Counted from the first letter of the stretch, positions 42,673-50,940 are shown. The stretch: 64,000 nt of DNA from Streptomyces sp. H27-H1 (GCF_026627445.1 NZ_JAPNLJ010000011.1:124001-188000), one strand, 5' to 3'. A program made the numbers and translations. Notes: generated by a model not told the origin, from the letters alone.

Positions 42673-43641
42673 TCAGGGCGCTACGACGACCTCCTGCGCG
42701 GCGGCCGTCTTGCCCACCAGCAGCGGGGCGTCCACCGGAACGTTCCTCTTGACCAGCGCGAGCGCGATCGGGCCGAGCTCGTGGTGGCGCACCGAGGTGG
42801 TCACGAAGCCCAGCTGGCGGCCGTCCTCGCCGTCCGCGGCCAGCCGTACGGGCGTCCCGTGCGCCGGGAGCAGCACCTCGGAGCCGTCCAGGTGCAGGAA
42901 GACCAGCCTGCGCGGCGGCTTCCCCAGGTTGTGGACGCGGGCCACCGTCTCCTGGCCGCGGTAGCAGCCCTTCTGCAGGTGCACGGCGGTGCCGATCCAG
43001 CCGACCTCGTGCGGGATGGTGCGGTGGTCGGTCTCCAGACCGAGCCGCGGCCGGTGCGCCTCGACGCGCAGGGCCTCGTACGCGAGCAGCCCGGCGGCCG
43101 GGCCGTGGGAGGCGGCGAAGGCGTCCAGTCCGTCGCGCGGCAGGAAGACGTCGCGGCCGTACTCGGTCTCCCGTACGGCGAGTTCCTTGGCGACCTCGGC
43201 GATGGAGCCGGCCGGCAGGTACACGACGGCGAACTCGGCGGTCCGGTCGGCGACTTCGACGCGGTAGAAGAACTTCATCGACTCCAGGTAGGCGATCAGC
43301 GCCTCCTGGGTGCCGGGCTCGACGTGGATCCACGTCGTCTCGCCGTCGTCCACGACGTAGAGCGCGTGCTCGATGTGGCCGTTCGCGGAGAGGATCAGCG
43401 CTTCGGTGGCCTGGCCGGCCGGGAGCGCGCTGACGTGCTGAGTGATGAGCAGGTGCAGCCAGCTCAGCCGGTCCGATCCGGTGACGGTGACGACCCCGCG
43501 GTGGGAGAGGTCCACGAATCCGCGGCCGGCGGCGAGGGCGCGCTGTTCGCCGTACAGCTCTCCGTAGTGGGCGGCGACGTCCTCGTCGCGGCCTTCGGCC
43601 TGCACGGCGCCGGGGAGGTGGAGCAAGGGGCTGCTGGTCAT
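42673..43641 (-). CDS. ygfZ: Folate-binding YgfZ/GcvT-like Fe-S maturation protein
   Basis: 322 residues. GcvT-like fold with the YgfZ hallmark KGCYRGQETVAR (conserved Cys) and an N-terminal LSHRGVVTVTGSDRLSWLHLLITQHV. YgfZ uses tetrahydrofolate to help repair or maintain [4Fe-4S] clusters. Cytosolic. ATG 43641. Lies 32 bp downstream of nur on the same strand and may share its transcript. Confidence 0.93.
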   Translation of the reverse strand: MTSSPLLHLPGAVQAEGRDEDVAAHYGELYGEQRALAAGRGFVDLSHRGVVTVTGSDRLSWLHLLITQHVSALPAGQATEALILSANGHIEHALYVVDDGETTWIHVEPGTQEALIAYLESMKFFYRVEVADRTAEFAVVYLPAGSIAEVAKELAVRETEYGRDVFLPRDGLDAFAASHGPAAGLLAYEALRVEAHRPRLGLETDHRTIPHEVGWIGTAVHLQKGCYRGQETVARVHNLGKPPRRLVFLHLDGSEVLLPAHGTPVRLAADGEDGRQLGFVTTSVRHHELGPIALALVKRNVPVDAPLLVGKTAAAQEVVVAP

Positions 43642-43673
43642 GGCCCCAGCCTACGACCCCGCGGAAGCCGAAC

Positions 43674-44144
43674 CTAGGCCGTGCCCGCCCGGTGCTTCGC
43701 GGCGCAGGCCGTGCAGCGGCCGAAGATCGCGAAGTGCTTCATGTCGGTCTCGAAACCGAAGGTGTCGCGGAGCTTGGAGGTGAACTCGGCGGCGATGTCC
43801 ACGTCCGCCTCGATGACCTCGGCGCAGTCGCGGCAGACCAGGTGGATGTGGTGGTGCCGGTCGGCGAGGTGGTAGGTGGGGGCCCCGTGCCCGAGGTGGG
43901 CGTGCGAGACCAGCTTCAGCTCCTCCAGGAGCTCCAGCGTCCGGTAGACCGTGGAGATGTTGATCCCCGAGGCCGTCTTGCGCACCTCGACGAGGATCTC
44001 GTCCGGGGTGGCGTGCTCGAGGGCGTCCACCGCTTCCAGCACGAGCTGGCGCTGCGGGGTCAGGCGGTATCCGCGCCGGCGCAGGTCGCTCTTCCAGTCG
44101 CCGTCGGGGGCGGCGAGGTTCTCGGTGCTGTCGGTGGTCACCAC
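43674..44144 (-). CDS. nur: Nickel-responsive Fur family regulator Nur
   Basis: 156 residues. Winged-helix DNA-binding half (LRRRGYRLTPQRQLVLEAVDAL, SGINISTVYRTLELLEELKLV) and a metal-binding half with HLADRHHHIHLVCRDC, TDMKHFAIFGRC and CAAKH. This closely matches S. coelicolor Nur, which represses nickel uptake and Fe-SOD when nickel is plentiful. GTG at 44144 is chosen because a -10 TACACT (minus strand 44156-44151) ends seven bases before it, giving a leaderless transcript. Confidence 0.92.
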   Translation of the reverse strand: MVTTDSTENLAAPDGDWKSDLRRRGYRLTPQRQLVLEAVDALEHATPDEILVEVRKTASGINISTVYRTLELLEELKLVSHAHLGHGAPTYHLADRHHHIHLVCRDCAEVIEADVDIAAEFTSKLRDTFGFETDMKHFAIFGRCTACAAKHRAGTA

Positions 44145-44234
44145 CCGGCCAGTGTAGGCCTCGGGTCCCGGCGGAGGGGAGCGGGGAGGGGACGGGGACG
44201 GGGAGGGGACGGGGACGGGAGGCGGTGCGCGCAC

Positions 44235-44270
44235 GGGAGCCCCCGGCGGCCGGGCCGGCCGGGGGCTCCC
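44235..44270 (-). terminator. Terminator after the nitrobindin gene
   Basis: GGGAGCCCCCGGC (44235-44247) and GCCGGGGGCTCCC (44258-44270) form a perfect 13-bp stem, 22 bases beyond the stop of the nitrobindin gene on the minus strand. Confidence 0.88.
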
Positions 44271-44291
44271 ACGCGTACGGGCTCGCGCGCT

Positions 44292-44864
44292 CTAGCGGAA
44301 GAAGGCGATGCCGTCGTCGGGCATGTCCGGAAGGTTGCGCGCCATCTCCGCGACCTCCTCGGGCGTGACGACCTTCTTCAGCTGGGCCGACATGTACGGG
44401 CGCAGCTCCACCTCGGGGGTGGCCTTCTCGCCGACCCACATGAGGTCGCTCTTCACGTAGCCGTAGAGCCGCTTGCCACCGCTGTACGGGCCGGAGGCCG
44501 CGGTACGGGCGACGGCGTCGGTGACCACGTCGATCTGCGGCTTCTTGTCGGCGAGCTCGCCGTACCAGACCTCTACGACGCCCTGGTCGCGGACCATGAC
44601 GATCTCGACCTTGCGGTCCTTGTCGATGCGCCAGTAGCCCGACTCGGACTCCAGCGGCCGCACCTTCTTGCCCTCGGCGTCGAGCACCCACGTGTGGGAG
44701 GTGTACTCCAGGAAGTCCCGGCCGTCCTGGCTGAAGACGACTTCCTGGCCGAAGTTGCACTTCTCCTCACCGGGGAAGTCGAACACGCCGGCGCCTTCCC
44801 AGTTGCCGAGGAGGAAGGCGATGGGGAGGAGACCCGGGTTCAGGTCGGACGGAATCTGGATCAT
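44292..44864 (-). CDS. Nitrobindin/FABP-like heme-binding protein
   Basis: 190 residues with the nitrobindin (THAP4-like, DUF1794) beta-barrel pattern: LLGNWEGAGVFDFPG near the start, ESESGYWRIDKDRKVEIVMV, and SDLMWVGEKATPEVELRPYMSAQLKKV near the end. Family members bind ferric heme and protect it from, or sense, nitric oxide. Proximal His cannot be pinned down without an alignment. ATG 44864. Cytosolic. Upstream of nur on the same strand but separated by a terminator. Confidence 0.85.
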   Translation of the reverse strand: MIQIPSDLNPGLLPIAFLLGNWEGAGVFDFPGEEKCNFGQEVVFSQDGRDFLEYTSHTWVLDAEGKKVRPLESESGYWRIDKDRKVEIVMVRDQGVVEVWYGELADKKPQIDVVTDAVARTAASGPYSGGKRLYGYVKSDLMWVGEKATPEVELRPYMSAQLKKVVTPEEVAEMARNLPDMPDDGIAFFR

Positions 44865-44936
44865 GGGTGGGTGCTCAGGCGATCTGTGTGAGGGGGTTGC
44901 GGCATCCGGGGCGGGCGGCGGCAGATCCGAAGGGGA

Positions 44937-45038
44937 TCAGCGCTGGCCCTGGTACAGCTTCTTCACGGCCAGTCCGGAGAAGGCGAGGACGCCGACGCAG
45001 ACCAGGACCAGCAGGGAAGTGAAGACTGCCTCAAGCAC
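44937..45038 (-). CDS. 33-residue single-pass membrane peptide
   Basis: GTG at 45038 with GAGGAG eight bases upstream opens a 33-residue frame: a short acidic start (MLEAVF), a hydrophobic helix (TSLLVLVCVGVLAFSGLAV) and a basic end KKLYQGQR. This charge pattern predicts N-out or N-in single-pass insertion with the basic end inside. It lies 72 bp upstream of the nitrobindin gene on the same strand and may be its operon partner. Homologous peptides appear familiar from Streptomyces genomes but I cannot name them. Confidence 0.72.
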   Translation of the reverse strand: MLEAVFTSLLVLVCVGVLAFSGLAVKKLYQGQR

Positions 45039-45100
45039 GGGGTGCTCCTCGGAGTGAGTGACAGGGGGTCCCCCGGGCGGAGTCCGGGGGAACTACGGGG

Positions 45101-45132
45101 CCGGTCCCCAAGCCTACTGGGCCGGGGACCGG
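45101..45132 (-). terminator. Terminator after the membrane-protein operon
   Basis: CCGGTCCCC (45101-45109) and GGGGACCGG (45124-45132) form a nine-bp stem, 50 bases past the stop at 45183. A second hairpin TCCCCCGG/CCGGGGGA lies just beyond it. Confidence 0.6.
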
Positions 45133-45182
45133 GGCACGGTGTGAGGTAGCCCGTAGGGCGGACCGCGGGGCTTCCCGCCCTG

Positions 45183-46142
45183 CTAGCCGAGCAGCTGGTG
45201 CTGGAGGATCACCGTCTGGTGGAACGGCACGGTCGCCACCTCGCCCTCGCGGGTCTGCAGGATGACGGCCTGGATGTCGCCGGACTGGACGCAGCCCGCC
45301 TTGACCTGCTCATCGCCGACCGGCTTCGACTCCGCGAAGAGCGAGACGAAGTTGAGGGGCGGCGCGGACTGGCCCGATTTGCCCTTGCTCCAGTCCAGAT
45401 CGGAGCCCATCAGCCGGACGTCCTTCAGCTTCATGGTCGGACCACATCCGTTGAAGGTGTCCACGAAGCCCGAGGCGTGGAAACGCAGCAGGTAGACGCG
45501 GGTGCGGGTGCCGTCCGGGGTGGTCCATCCGCGGGCGGCGATCTGGCGCAGTCCCTCGTTGGTGAACTGCTCCTTCATCTTCTCGCGTTCGGCGGCCTCG
45601 TACTCCGCCAGGAAAGTGTCGACCGCCACCACCCCGTCCTTCTCCAGCTTCAGCTCGGAGTCGGGAGCCGAGCCGGTGGGAGCGGGCAGGAGCAGCTCCG
45701 TGAGGCCCGCGTAGTGGATGCCGTCCGGGTTGTCCTCGGCGAACGGCAGGGCGGCGCCCGCCGGCAATGCCGGCCTGGTCGGCGCCGGGTACGTCCAGCG
45801 GCCGTCGGCCTTGGTGGACAGGCCCGGAATGTCAGTGCGCTCGGGCTCGGTGACCTCGTACGCGACTCCCGCGCCGACGGCGCCGAAGACCAGTACGGCG
45901 GCGGTCCAGCGCAGCGCGGCGAGCAGCTTGCGGCGGTCCTTGGGCGCGACCGGCGCCTCGGGAGCCGCCGGGACAGCGGGGGACCCGTACGCGTTCGCCG
46001 GATTCTCGGAGGACACCGAGGGCACGGAGGACTCGGGGACCAGCGTGGGCGCGGGAACGGTGTCCTTGGCCACGGCCGCCTGCGGGAAGGCGGCGTCCTC
46101 GACGGGCGCCGGCTCCGCTCCGGTGATGCTCTGCTCGGTCAC
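45183..46142 (-). CDS. Single-pass membrane protein (third in operon)
   Basis: 319 residues from GTG 46142, overlapping the upstream gene's stop (GTGA). A 70-residue Pro/Ala/Val-rich disordered N-terminus is followed by one membrane helix (residues 73-96, LLAALRWTAAVLVFGAVGAGVA) and an outside domain. Two Cys (FNGCGPTMKLKD and VKAGCVQSGD) may pair outside. A Glu-rich helix (FLAEYEAAEREKMKEQF) follows the linker. The protein shares its layout with the two genes upstream. Function unknown; no catalytic motif is seen. Confidence 0.82.
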   Translation of the reverse strand: MTEQSITGAEPAPVEDAAFPQAAVAKDTVPAPTLVPESSVPSVSSENPANAYGSPAVPAAPEAPVAPKDRRKLLAALRWTAAVLVFGAVGAGVAYEVTEPERTDIPGLSTKADGRWTYPAPTRPALPAGAALPFAEDNPDGIHYAGLTELLLPAPTGSAPDSELKLEKDGVVAVDTFLAEYEAAEREKMKEQFTNEGLRQIAARGWTTPDGTRTRVYLLRFHASGFVDTFNGCGPTMKLKDVRLMGSDLDWSKGKSGQSAPPLNFVSLFAESKPVGDEQVKAGCVQSGDIQAVILQTREGEVATVPFHQTVILQHQLLG

Positions 46143-46978
46143 GCGGACTCCCCGGGGGACTTCAGGTGGTTCAACTGGTTCTTGAAGAACTGGACGGCGT
46201 CGGAGTTCGAGAAGGGCTTGGCCCCGTAGGCGCGGAAGGTGATCATCACGTCGCCCTCGACTGCCACGCAGTCCAGGGAGTCGATCTTCTCCTTCTTCTC
46301 CTGGCCGATCGCCATCAGCGAGCACTTGGCGGCCGGGAATCCGTCCACCTTCGGCGCGTCCCGGTCGTCGCCCGTGGCTTCGAGGAACTTCTTGCTGACT
46401 TCGGAGAGCTTGCCGACCGCGGCGGGGTCGGCCTGCATGATGCGGACCTCGACGACGTTGTAGGAGCCATCCCTGACGTAGCTGCGGCCGGCCAGGCCCT
46501 TGAGCTTCAGGTCGGCCAGCGCCTCGTCGCGCTTCTTGCGGTCGGAGCTGGAGAGGCCGCCGCGGGCTTCCTTGAAGCCCTCGACCGCCTTCTCGCCCGA
46601 GACGAAGAAGTTGTTGCCGTCCTGTGCGAGGTCCGGTCCCAGCTCGAAAGCGGACGGGACCGGCAGCAGCTTGCCCGAGAGGGCGTTCGCCGGAACGGGA
46701 CCGGGCTCGGCCGGCTTCTCGTACCGCTCGCTCCGGGGCACCCAGTAGGCGGTGGGCGCATCCCGGTCGGCGTCCGCAAGGGCGACGGAGGCCCAGACAC
46801 CACCGCCCACGAGGGCGGCCACCGCGCCGACGCCGGCGACCAGGGCGAACGCCTTGCGGCCGGGCCTGCGCGCGGGCGCCACGGACGCGGCCGCGTCGGT
46901 GTTCGGGTTCGGGTCGTCGCGGCCCTCGGCGGACACCTCGTCCGGGACCGGGGTCACGTGGTCGTGAGGCTCGGTCAC
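46139..46978 (-). CDS. Single-pass membrane protein (second in operon)
   Basis: 279 residues from GTG 46978, again with GTGA overlap at both ends. Disordered N-terminus, one membrane helix at residues 43-66 (AFALVAGVGAVAALVGGGVWASVAL), then an outside domain with two Cys (AAKCSLMAIG and SLDCVAVEG). A blocks pattern similar to the third gene downstream (YVRDGSYNVVEVRIMQAD; VMITFRAYGAKPF) suggests a shared outside fold. Function unknown. Confidence 0.82.
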   Translation of the reverse strand: MTEPHDHVTPVPDEVSAEGRDDPNPNTDAAASVAPARRPGRKAFALVAGVGAVAALVGGGVWASVALADADRDAPTAYWVPRSERYEKPAEPGPVPANALSGKLLPVPSAFELGPDLAQDGNNFFVSGEKAVEGFKEARGGLSSSDRKKRDEALADLKLKGLAGRSYVRDGSYNVVEVRIMQADPAAVGKLSEVSKKFLEATGDDRDAPKVDGFPAAKCSLMAIGQEKKEKIDSLDCVAVEGDVMITFRAYGAKPFSNSDAVQFFKNQLNHLKSPGESA

Positions 46979-47838
46979 AGTCGCTCCAGCTGTCGCTTGG
47001 CCAGGTTCAGGACATCGCCCTGGGCGACCTTTCCCCGGTTGTTCACATAGTGGATGTCGAGCACGATGTCGCCGCGGCGGGCGATGGCCCGGCCGGCACG
47101 CATCGGAAGGTACCCGGGCTTCTCCTCGGCCTCGGAGTCCACCCAGACGTGCCCGAGGTCCGAGGCGAGACCAGGAATGGCCACCCCCTCGTTGCCCGCG
47201 TACTTCTTCTGCGGCATGTAGCTGGACTGACCGGCCTGGTAGTCGTCCGCCCCGTCCCGGTCCTTGAACTGCAGCAGCTGCACGGTGACGAAAGTGCTGT
47301 CACCCTCCGTCCAGCTGACCGAAGCGAGCCGGCGGACATCCGTCTTGACCAGGTTGCGGAGCATGCGGTCCGGCTCTTCGAACCCGGTCGCCACGGAGTC
47401 GATGGTGTCGTATCCCTTGCCGACCACCTTCGCCCCGCCCGGCGCGTCGATCAGCAGCGTCGCCAGGTCGCCGTCCGTCTTGTGCCAGCGGTTGGCGTTG
47501 ATCGTCTCGTTCGTGGTGGCGCCATCAGGCGCGAGTGCCTTCGGGGACACCGGGTCCTGCTGCGCCAGCGGGGCCAGCGGTGTCGGTTCGCGGTCGTACT
47601 GGATCGCGTAACCGGTGACCGTGCCCGCCAGGACGCCGAGGACTGCCGCACCGGCGATCAGGAGGAGTGCGCGGCCGCCGCGACGGCGGACAGCGGCCGG
47701 AGCTGCTTCCGGAGCTGCGTCGGTCCAAGCGCCGGGAGCGGCTTCGGGAGTGGCCGCCGAAGGTGCGTCCGGAGTGCCCGGTTCCGGGGCTTTCTCCGCC
47801 TCTTTCCGCTGCTCAGGGATGGTCTGTTCGTGTTCCAA
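46975..47838 (-). CDS. Single-pass membrane protein (first in operon)
   Basis: 287 residues from TTG at 47838 with GGGGGG 10 bases upstream; longer readings to 48033 lack a start signal. Disordered Pro/Ala-rich N-terminus, one membrane helix at residues 57-79 (ALLLIAGAAVLGVLAGTVTG), and an outside domain with FVTVQLLQFKDRDGADDYQ and GRAIARRGDIVLDIHYVN. It resembles the two downstream genes in layout and in domain size, and in the end motif (LAKRQLERL versus FKNQLNHL). A -10 region AT-rich patch lies upstream (near 47930). Function unknown. Confidence 0.82.
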   Translation of the reverse strand: MEHEQTIPEQRKEAEKAPEPGTPDAPSAATPEAAPGAWTDAAPEAAPAAVRRRGGRALLLIAGAAVLGVLAGTVTGYAIQYDREPTPLAPLAQQDPVSPKALAPDGATTNETINANRWHKTDGDLATLLIDAPGGAKVVGKGYDTIDSVATGFEEPDRMLRNLVKTDVRRLASVSWTEGDSTFVTVQLLQFKDRDGADDYQAGQSSYMPQKKYAGNEGVAIPGLASDLGHVWVDSEAEEKPGYLPMRAGRAIARRGDIVLDIHYVNNRGKVAQGDVLNLAKRQLERL

Positions 47839-47954
47839 AAGAAGGTCCCCCCACAGGACTGGTAGTCGCGGACCGATCGCCCGCCTACACACAAGACACC
47901 CTGCCGTGAGGAGAACCGCAAAAAGCCTTATTACAATTTTATATCGGCCGGTTT

Positions 47955-48218
47955 TCAGTCGCCAGGAGGCCGTTTTCCGTCCAGTTCGTCCCACCACTCG
48001 TCGGACTTCGAGTCGCCCGAGGGGTCGTCCCACCAGCGGTCATCGGGGCCGCGCCGGTTCGCGACGATCGCGGCGACCGGCGGGATGACCATGGCGACGA
48101 CGCACATGGCCACGGCGGCCTCGACGGACCACAGGCGCACGAAGGACCAGGCGGAGACGAAGAGGAACAGGCATCCGCCCATGAGCAGGAAGTAGGCGCG
48201 GCGGCGCCGGGCGTACAT
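47955..48218 (-). CDS. DUF3099 small membrane protein
   Basis: 87 residues with two hydrophobic helices (AYFLLMGGCLFLFVSAWSFV and AAVAMCVVAMVIPPVAAIVA) and an acidic/Trp tail (DDRWWDDPSGDSKSDEWWDE), the DUF3099 pattern of actinobacteria. ATG 48218. Function unknown. Lies just upstream of the three-gene membrane operon and may belong to it or be independent. Confidence 0.87.
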   Translation of the reverse strand: MYARRRRAYFLLMGGCLFLFVSAWSFVRLWSVEAAVAMCVVAMVIPPVAAIVANRRGPDDRWWDDPSGDSKSDEWWDELDGKRPPGD

Positions 48219-48271
48219 GCCTTCAGGGTAGAGCGGGAAGCGGCCCCCTGCGAAGGACTCCGGGACGGCAC

Positions 48272-48324
48272 GAAGGGCCGCACCCCGATCCAGTGGCGTC
48301 CAACCCCCGGGGGTGCGGCCCTTC
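48272..48324 (-). terminator. Terminator of the sulfurtransferase/DUF1416 operon
   Basis: AAGGGCCGCACCCC (48273-48286) and GGGGTGCGGCCCTT (48310-48323) form a 14-bp stem with a long loop, about 30 bases past the DUF1416 stop on the minus strand. Confidence 0.85.
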
Positions 48325-48355
48325 GGCCGGTCGTACGGTCACACAGCTGCGGTGC

Positions 48356-48646
48356 TCAGACCGCGATCGCCACGTCCGTCACGCCGCCGGACTCGACGAC
48401 GACCACGGCGCGGTCCGCCTGGGCGCCGGGCACGAGCGCGCGCAGCGTCCAGGAGCCCTCGGCCGCGTAGAAGCGGAACTGGCCGGTCGCGGAGGTCGGG
48501 ACCTCTGCGGTGAACTCGCCGGTCGAGTCCAGCAGCCGCACGTAACCGCTGATGGGCTCGCCGTCCTTGGTGACCTGGCCCTGGATGGCCGTCTCACCGG
48601 GCTTCAGCGTCGAGAGGTCGGGCCCGCCGATCTTTGCTCCACACAT
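48356..48646 (-). CDS. DUF1416 beta-sandwich protein
   Basis: 96 residues of a small beta-sandwich (carboxypeptidase-regulatory-like): [49 protein letters not shown]. The N-terminus [12 protein letters not shown] carries the only Cys. In actinobacteria it always sits right behind a rhodanese, as here (66 bp), so it probably serves sulfur trafficking, e.g. as an acceptor through its Cys; this is inference from context. Confidence 0.88.
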   Translation of the reverse strand: MCGAKIGGPDLSTLKPGETAIQGQVTKDGEPISGYVRLLDSTGEFTAEVPTSATGQFRFYAAEGSWTLRALVPGAQADRAVVVVESGGVTDVAIAV

Positions 48647-48711
48647 GTTCTCTGTCCTGTCCTAGAGAGGGATGACTACGGGCGTCGCGTGCCCGGAACT
48701 ACTTGGCGGGA

Positions 48712-49557
48712 TTACTTGTTGGCGCCGAGCTCGATCGGCACGCCGACCAGCGAGCCGTACTCGGTCCACGAGCCGTCGTAGTTCTTGACGTTCTCCTGGC
48801 CCAGGAGCTCGTGCAGAACGAACCACGTGAGCGCGGAGCGCTCACCGATGCGGCAGTAGGCGATGGTGTCCTTCGCCAGGTCGACCTGCTCGGCCTGGTA
48901 GAGGGCGGTGAGCTCCGCGTCGGACTTGAAGGTGCCGTCGTCGTTGGCGTTCTTCGACCACGGGATGTTGCGGGCGCTCGGGATGTGACCCGGACGCTGC
49001 GACTGCTCCTGCGGGAGGTGCGCCGGCGCGAGCAGCTTGCCCGAGAACTCGTCGGGCGAGCGGACGTCGACCAGGTTCTTCGAACCGATCGCGGCGACCG
49101 CGTCGTCACGGAAGGCGCGGATCGAGGTGTCCTGGGCCTTGGCCTTGTACTGGGTGGCCGCGCGGGCGGGGACCTCGTTGCCGTCGACCAGGTCGCGGGA
49201 GTCGAGCTCCCACTTCTTGCGGCCGCCGTCGAGCAGGCGGACGTCCTGGTGGCCGTACAGCTTGAAGTACCAGTAGGCGTAGGACGCGAACCAGTTGTTG
49301 TTGCCGCCGTAGAGGACGACGGTGTCGTCGTTGGAGATGCCCTTGGCGGAGAGGAGCTTCTCGAAGCCCTCCTGGTCCACGAAGTCGCGGCGGACCGGGT
49401 CCTGGAGGTCGCTCTTCCAGTCGATCCGGACGGCGTTGGTGATGTGGTTCTTGTCGTACGCGGCCGTGTCTTCGTCGACCTCGACGATGACGACGTTCGC
49501 GTCGTTCAGGTGGGCCTCGACCCAGTCGGCGTCTACAAGGACGTCGCTGCGGCTCAT
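48712..49557 (-). CDS. Thiosulfate sulfurtransferase (tandem rhodanese)
   Basis: 281 residues, two rhodanese domains. The first is structural (VVIVEVDEDTAAYDKNHITNAVRIDW); the second carries the catalytic Cys in IAYCRIGERSALTWFVLHELLG, with the DVRSPDEFSGK entry motif. Transfers sulfane sulfur from thiosulfate to cyanide or thiol acceptors. ATG 49557 with GGAGG upstream. The transcript begins with a small leader peptide carrying two Cys residues (49760-49843), which suggests attenuation by cysteine supply. DUF1416 follows. Confidence 0.94.
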   Translation of the reverse strand: MSRSDVLVDADWVEAHLNDANVVIVEVDEDTAAYDKNHITNAVRIDWKSDLQDPVRRDFVDQEGFEKLLSAKGISNDDTVVLYGGNNNWFASYAYWYFKLYGHQDVRLLDGGRKKWELDSRDLVDGNEVPARAATQYKAKAQDTSIRAFRDDAVAAIGSKNLVDVRSPDEFSGKLLAPAHLPQEQSQRPGHIPSARNIPWSKNANDDGTFKSDAELTALYQAEQVDLAKDTIAYCRIGERSALTWFVLHELLGQENVKNYDGSWTEYGSLVGVPIELGANK

Positions 49558-49621
49558 GGTGTTCTCCTCCGGGGCAGTGTGCGGCGGGGTGGTGCTGGTG
49601 GTGCAGGGGCGTGTCTTCCGG

Positions 49622-49656
49622 GTGCTCCCCCAGCTACCGCTGGGAGGTGCCCCCTC
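49622..49656 (-). repeat. Dispersed repeat, partial copy E
   Basis: On the minus strand the block CCCAGCGGTAGCTGGGGGAG is identical for 20 bases to the first block of copy B (7270-7289). It lies in the leader of the sulfurtransferase mRNA, between the leader peptide and the gene. GGGGGCACCTCCC and GGGGGAGCACCC make a hairpin. Confidence 0.75.
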
Positions 49657-49759
49657 GCGGATCCTGTTGCGGGTGGCTTCAGGAGGGCGGGAGGCAGGGG
49701 CGGTCACACGGGAAAGCGGAAGGCCGTCGTCCGGCTATGGAGCGGGATGCGCTCACACG

Positions 49760-49843
49760 TCACATGGATCGACAGAGCATGGCGGCGACGCGACACAGGT
49801 CTACTGCCCGTCGCTTCGTGAGGTCCGCCTGCTGATGCTTCAT
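49760..49843 (-). CDS. Leader peptide of the sulfurtransferase operon
   Basis: ATG at 49843 (or 49849) opens a 27-residue frame ending in RRAVDLCRVAAMLCRSM. This matches the known class of short Streptomyces leader peptides with a basic RR..DLCR...LCR end that precede sulfur-metabolism genes. The stop is at 49760, about 200 bases before the sulfurtransferase start, leaving room for an attenuator. Two Cys near the end fit control by cysteinyl-tRNA level. The remaining bases from 49850 to 50007 carry the promoter (not identified by eye). Confidence 0.75.
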   Translation of the reverse strand: MKHQQADLTKRRAVDLCRVAAMLCRSM

Positions 49844-50007
49844 AGCCATGGATCGTAGGGACGAATCGGCCGCCCTGTCACCGTCGTGTCATATTCCGAG
49901 ACAGGATCGTCCGGATATTGAGATAGAGGCGCCCTGGGGAGCTCTCGACCGAGGCCCGGGGGCCCTCGTGCGGCCCGCCCATCTGCGGATCGGACCTCCC
50001 CGTCTCA

Positions 50008-50724
50008 CTATCCGGCCAACGTCAGATTCGTACCGCCCAGAGTGAGGCGCACACCGGCCTCGTCCGAGGTCAGCGCCGTCAGCTCGACCCCCGACGGCAG
50101 ACCGACGTCGAGCCGCCGGTCGAAGTCGGTCTTCTTCCGGACCACCGCCTCGATCCCGGGAAGGCCCTCGCCCGGCACCTCGTCGGCCCGCACCCGGACG
50201 ATCTTCGAACCTTTGCCCTCGCCGGCGTCGACGAGGGAGACCGTCGACACCACGCTGCGGCTGAGCGTCCTGCCGAGGAACTCCACGCTCGCGGTGACCT
50301 TCACCTTGCCCGGCGCCCCGCCGTAGGCGACCGTCACCCCGGACTGCGCGGCCGCGGTCAGATCGGCGTACGTGATGAGCGTCGATCCCTTGGCGTCCCG
50401 GGCGGTGCCGCCGCTGTAGTCGCCGTTCAGCTCCACTCCGCGGAAGGCGACCTGCAACTGGGACAGGTGCGTCTTGCGGCCGTCCGTGGTCGCCACGTCG
50501 AGGCCGGCCACCTTCAGGTCGACCTGGTCCAGGTCGTGGGAAAGTGCCTGGGTCAGGAACGGGAACCCGTGGATGTCCACGTCCACTCCCCCGGACAGGC
50601 CCTGCCGGGCCTGGATCCGGTCCGCCAGCCGGTCCTCGGCATAGCCGGCCGCCCAGCGGTCCAGGCCGACGAACAGGCCTCCGAGCACCACTCCGATGAT
50701 CACAACGACACGCAGGACACGCAC
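50008..50724 (-). CDS. DUF2993 secreted/anchored protein
   Basis: 238 residues from GTG 50724. An N-terminal hydrophobic helix (LRVVVIIGVVLGGLFVGLDRWAAG) is followed by the DUF2993 domain: AEDRLADRIQARQGLSGGVDVDIHGFPFLTQAL, then strand-rich repeats ending SDEAGVRLTLGGTNLTLAG. Such proteins (LMBR/tubular lipid-binding-like fold) are abundant in actinobacteria; lipid binding at the membrane face is inferred, not shown. It lies 216 bp from the next gene upstream and 165 bp before the leader peptide. Confidence 0.88.
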   Translation of the reverse strand: MRVLRVVVIIGVVLGGLFVGLDRWAAGYAEDRLADRIQARQGLSGGVDVDIHGFPFLTQALSHDLDQVDLKVAGLDVATTDGRKTHLSQLQVAFRGVELNGDYSGGTARDAKGSTLITYADLTAAAQSGVTVAYGGAPGKVKVTASVEFLGRTLSRSVVSTVSLVDAGEGKGSKIVRVRADEVPGEGLPGIEAVVRKKTDFDRRLDVGLPSGVELTALTSDEAGVRLTLGGTNLTLAG

Positions 50725-50940
50725 GTGTCCACCCCCAGACGATCGGTACGTCGACCCAGTGGACCATGCCCGGCTGTCGGGGCGGTGTGAGACGGAAGCG
50801 AGGCGGGTGTTCGGCGGGTGTGAGGCGGGTGCGCTCCGACGTACCGCCGGCCGGTGTGCGGGTGTGACGACGCCCGCCCCGCACGAGCGGGACGGGCGCA
50901 CGGGGAGCCCGCCGGGGGCGAGGGCCCGGAGGCGGGGGCC

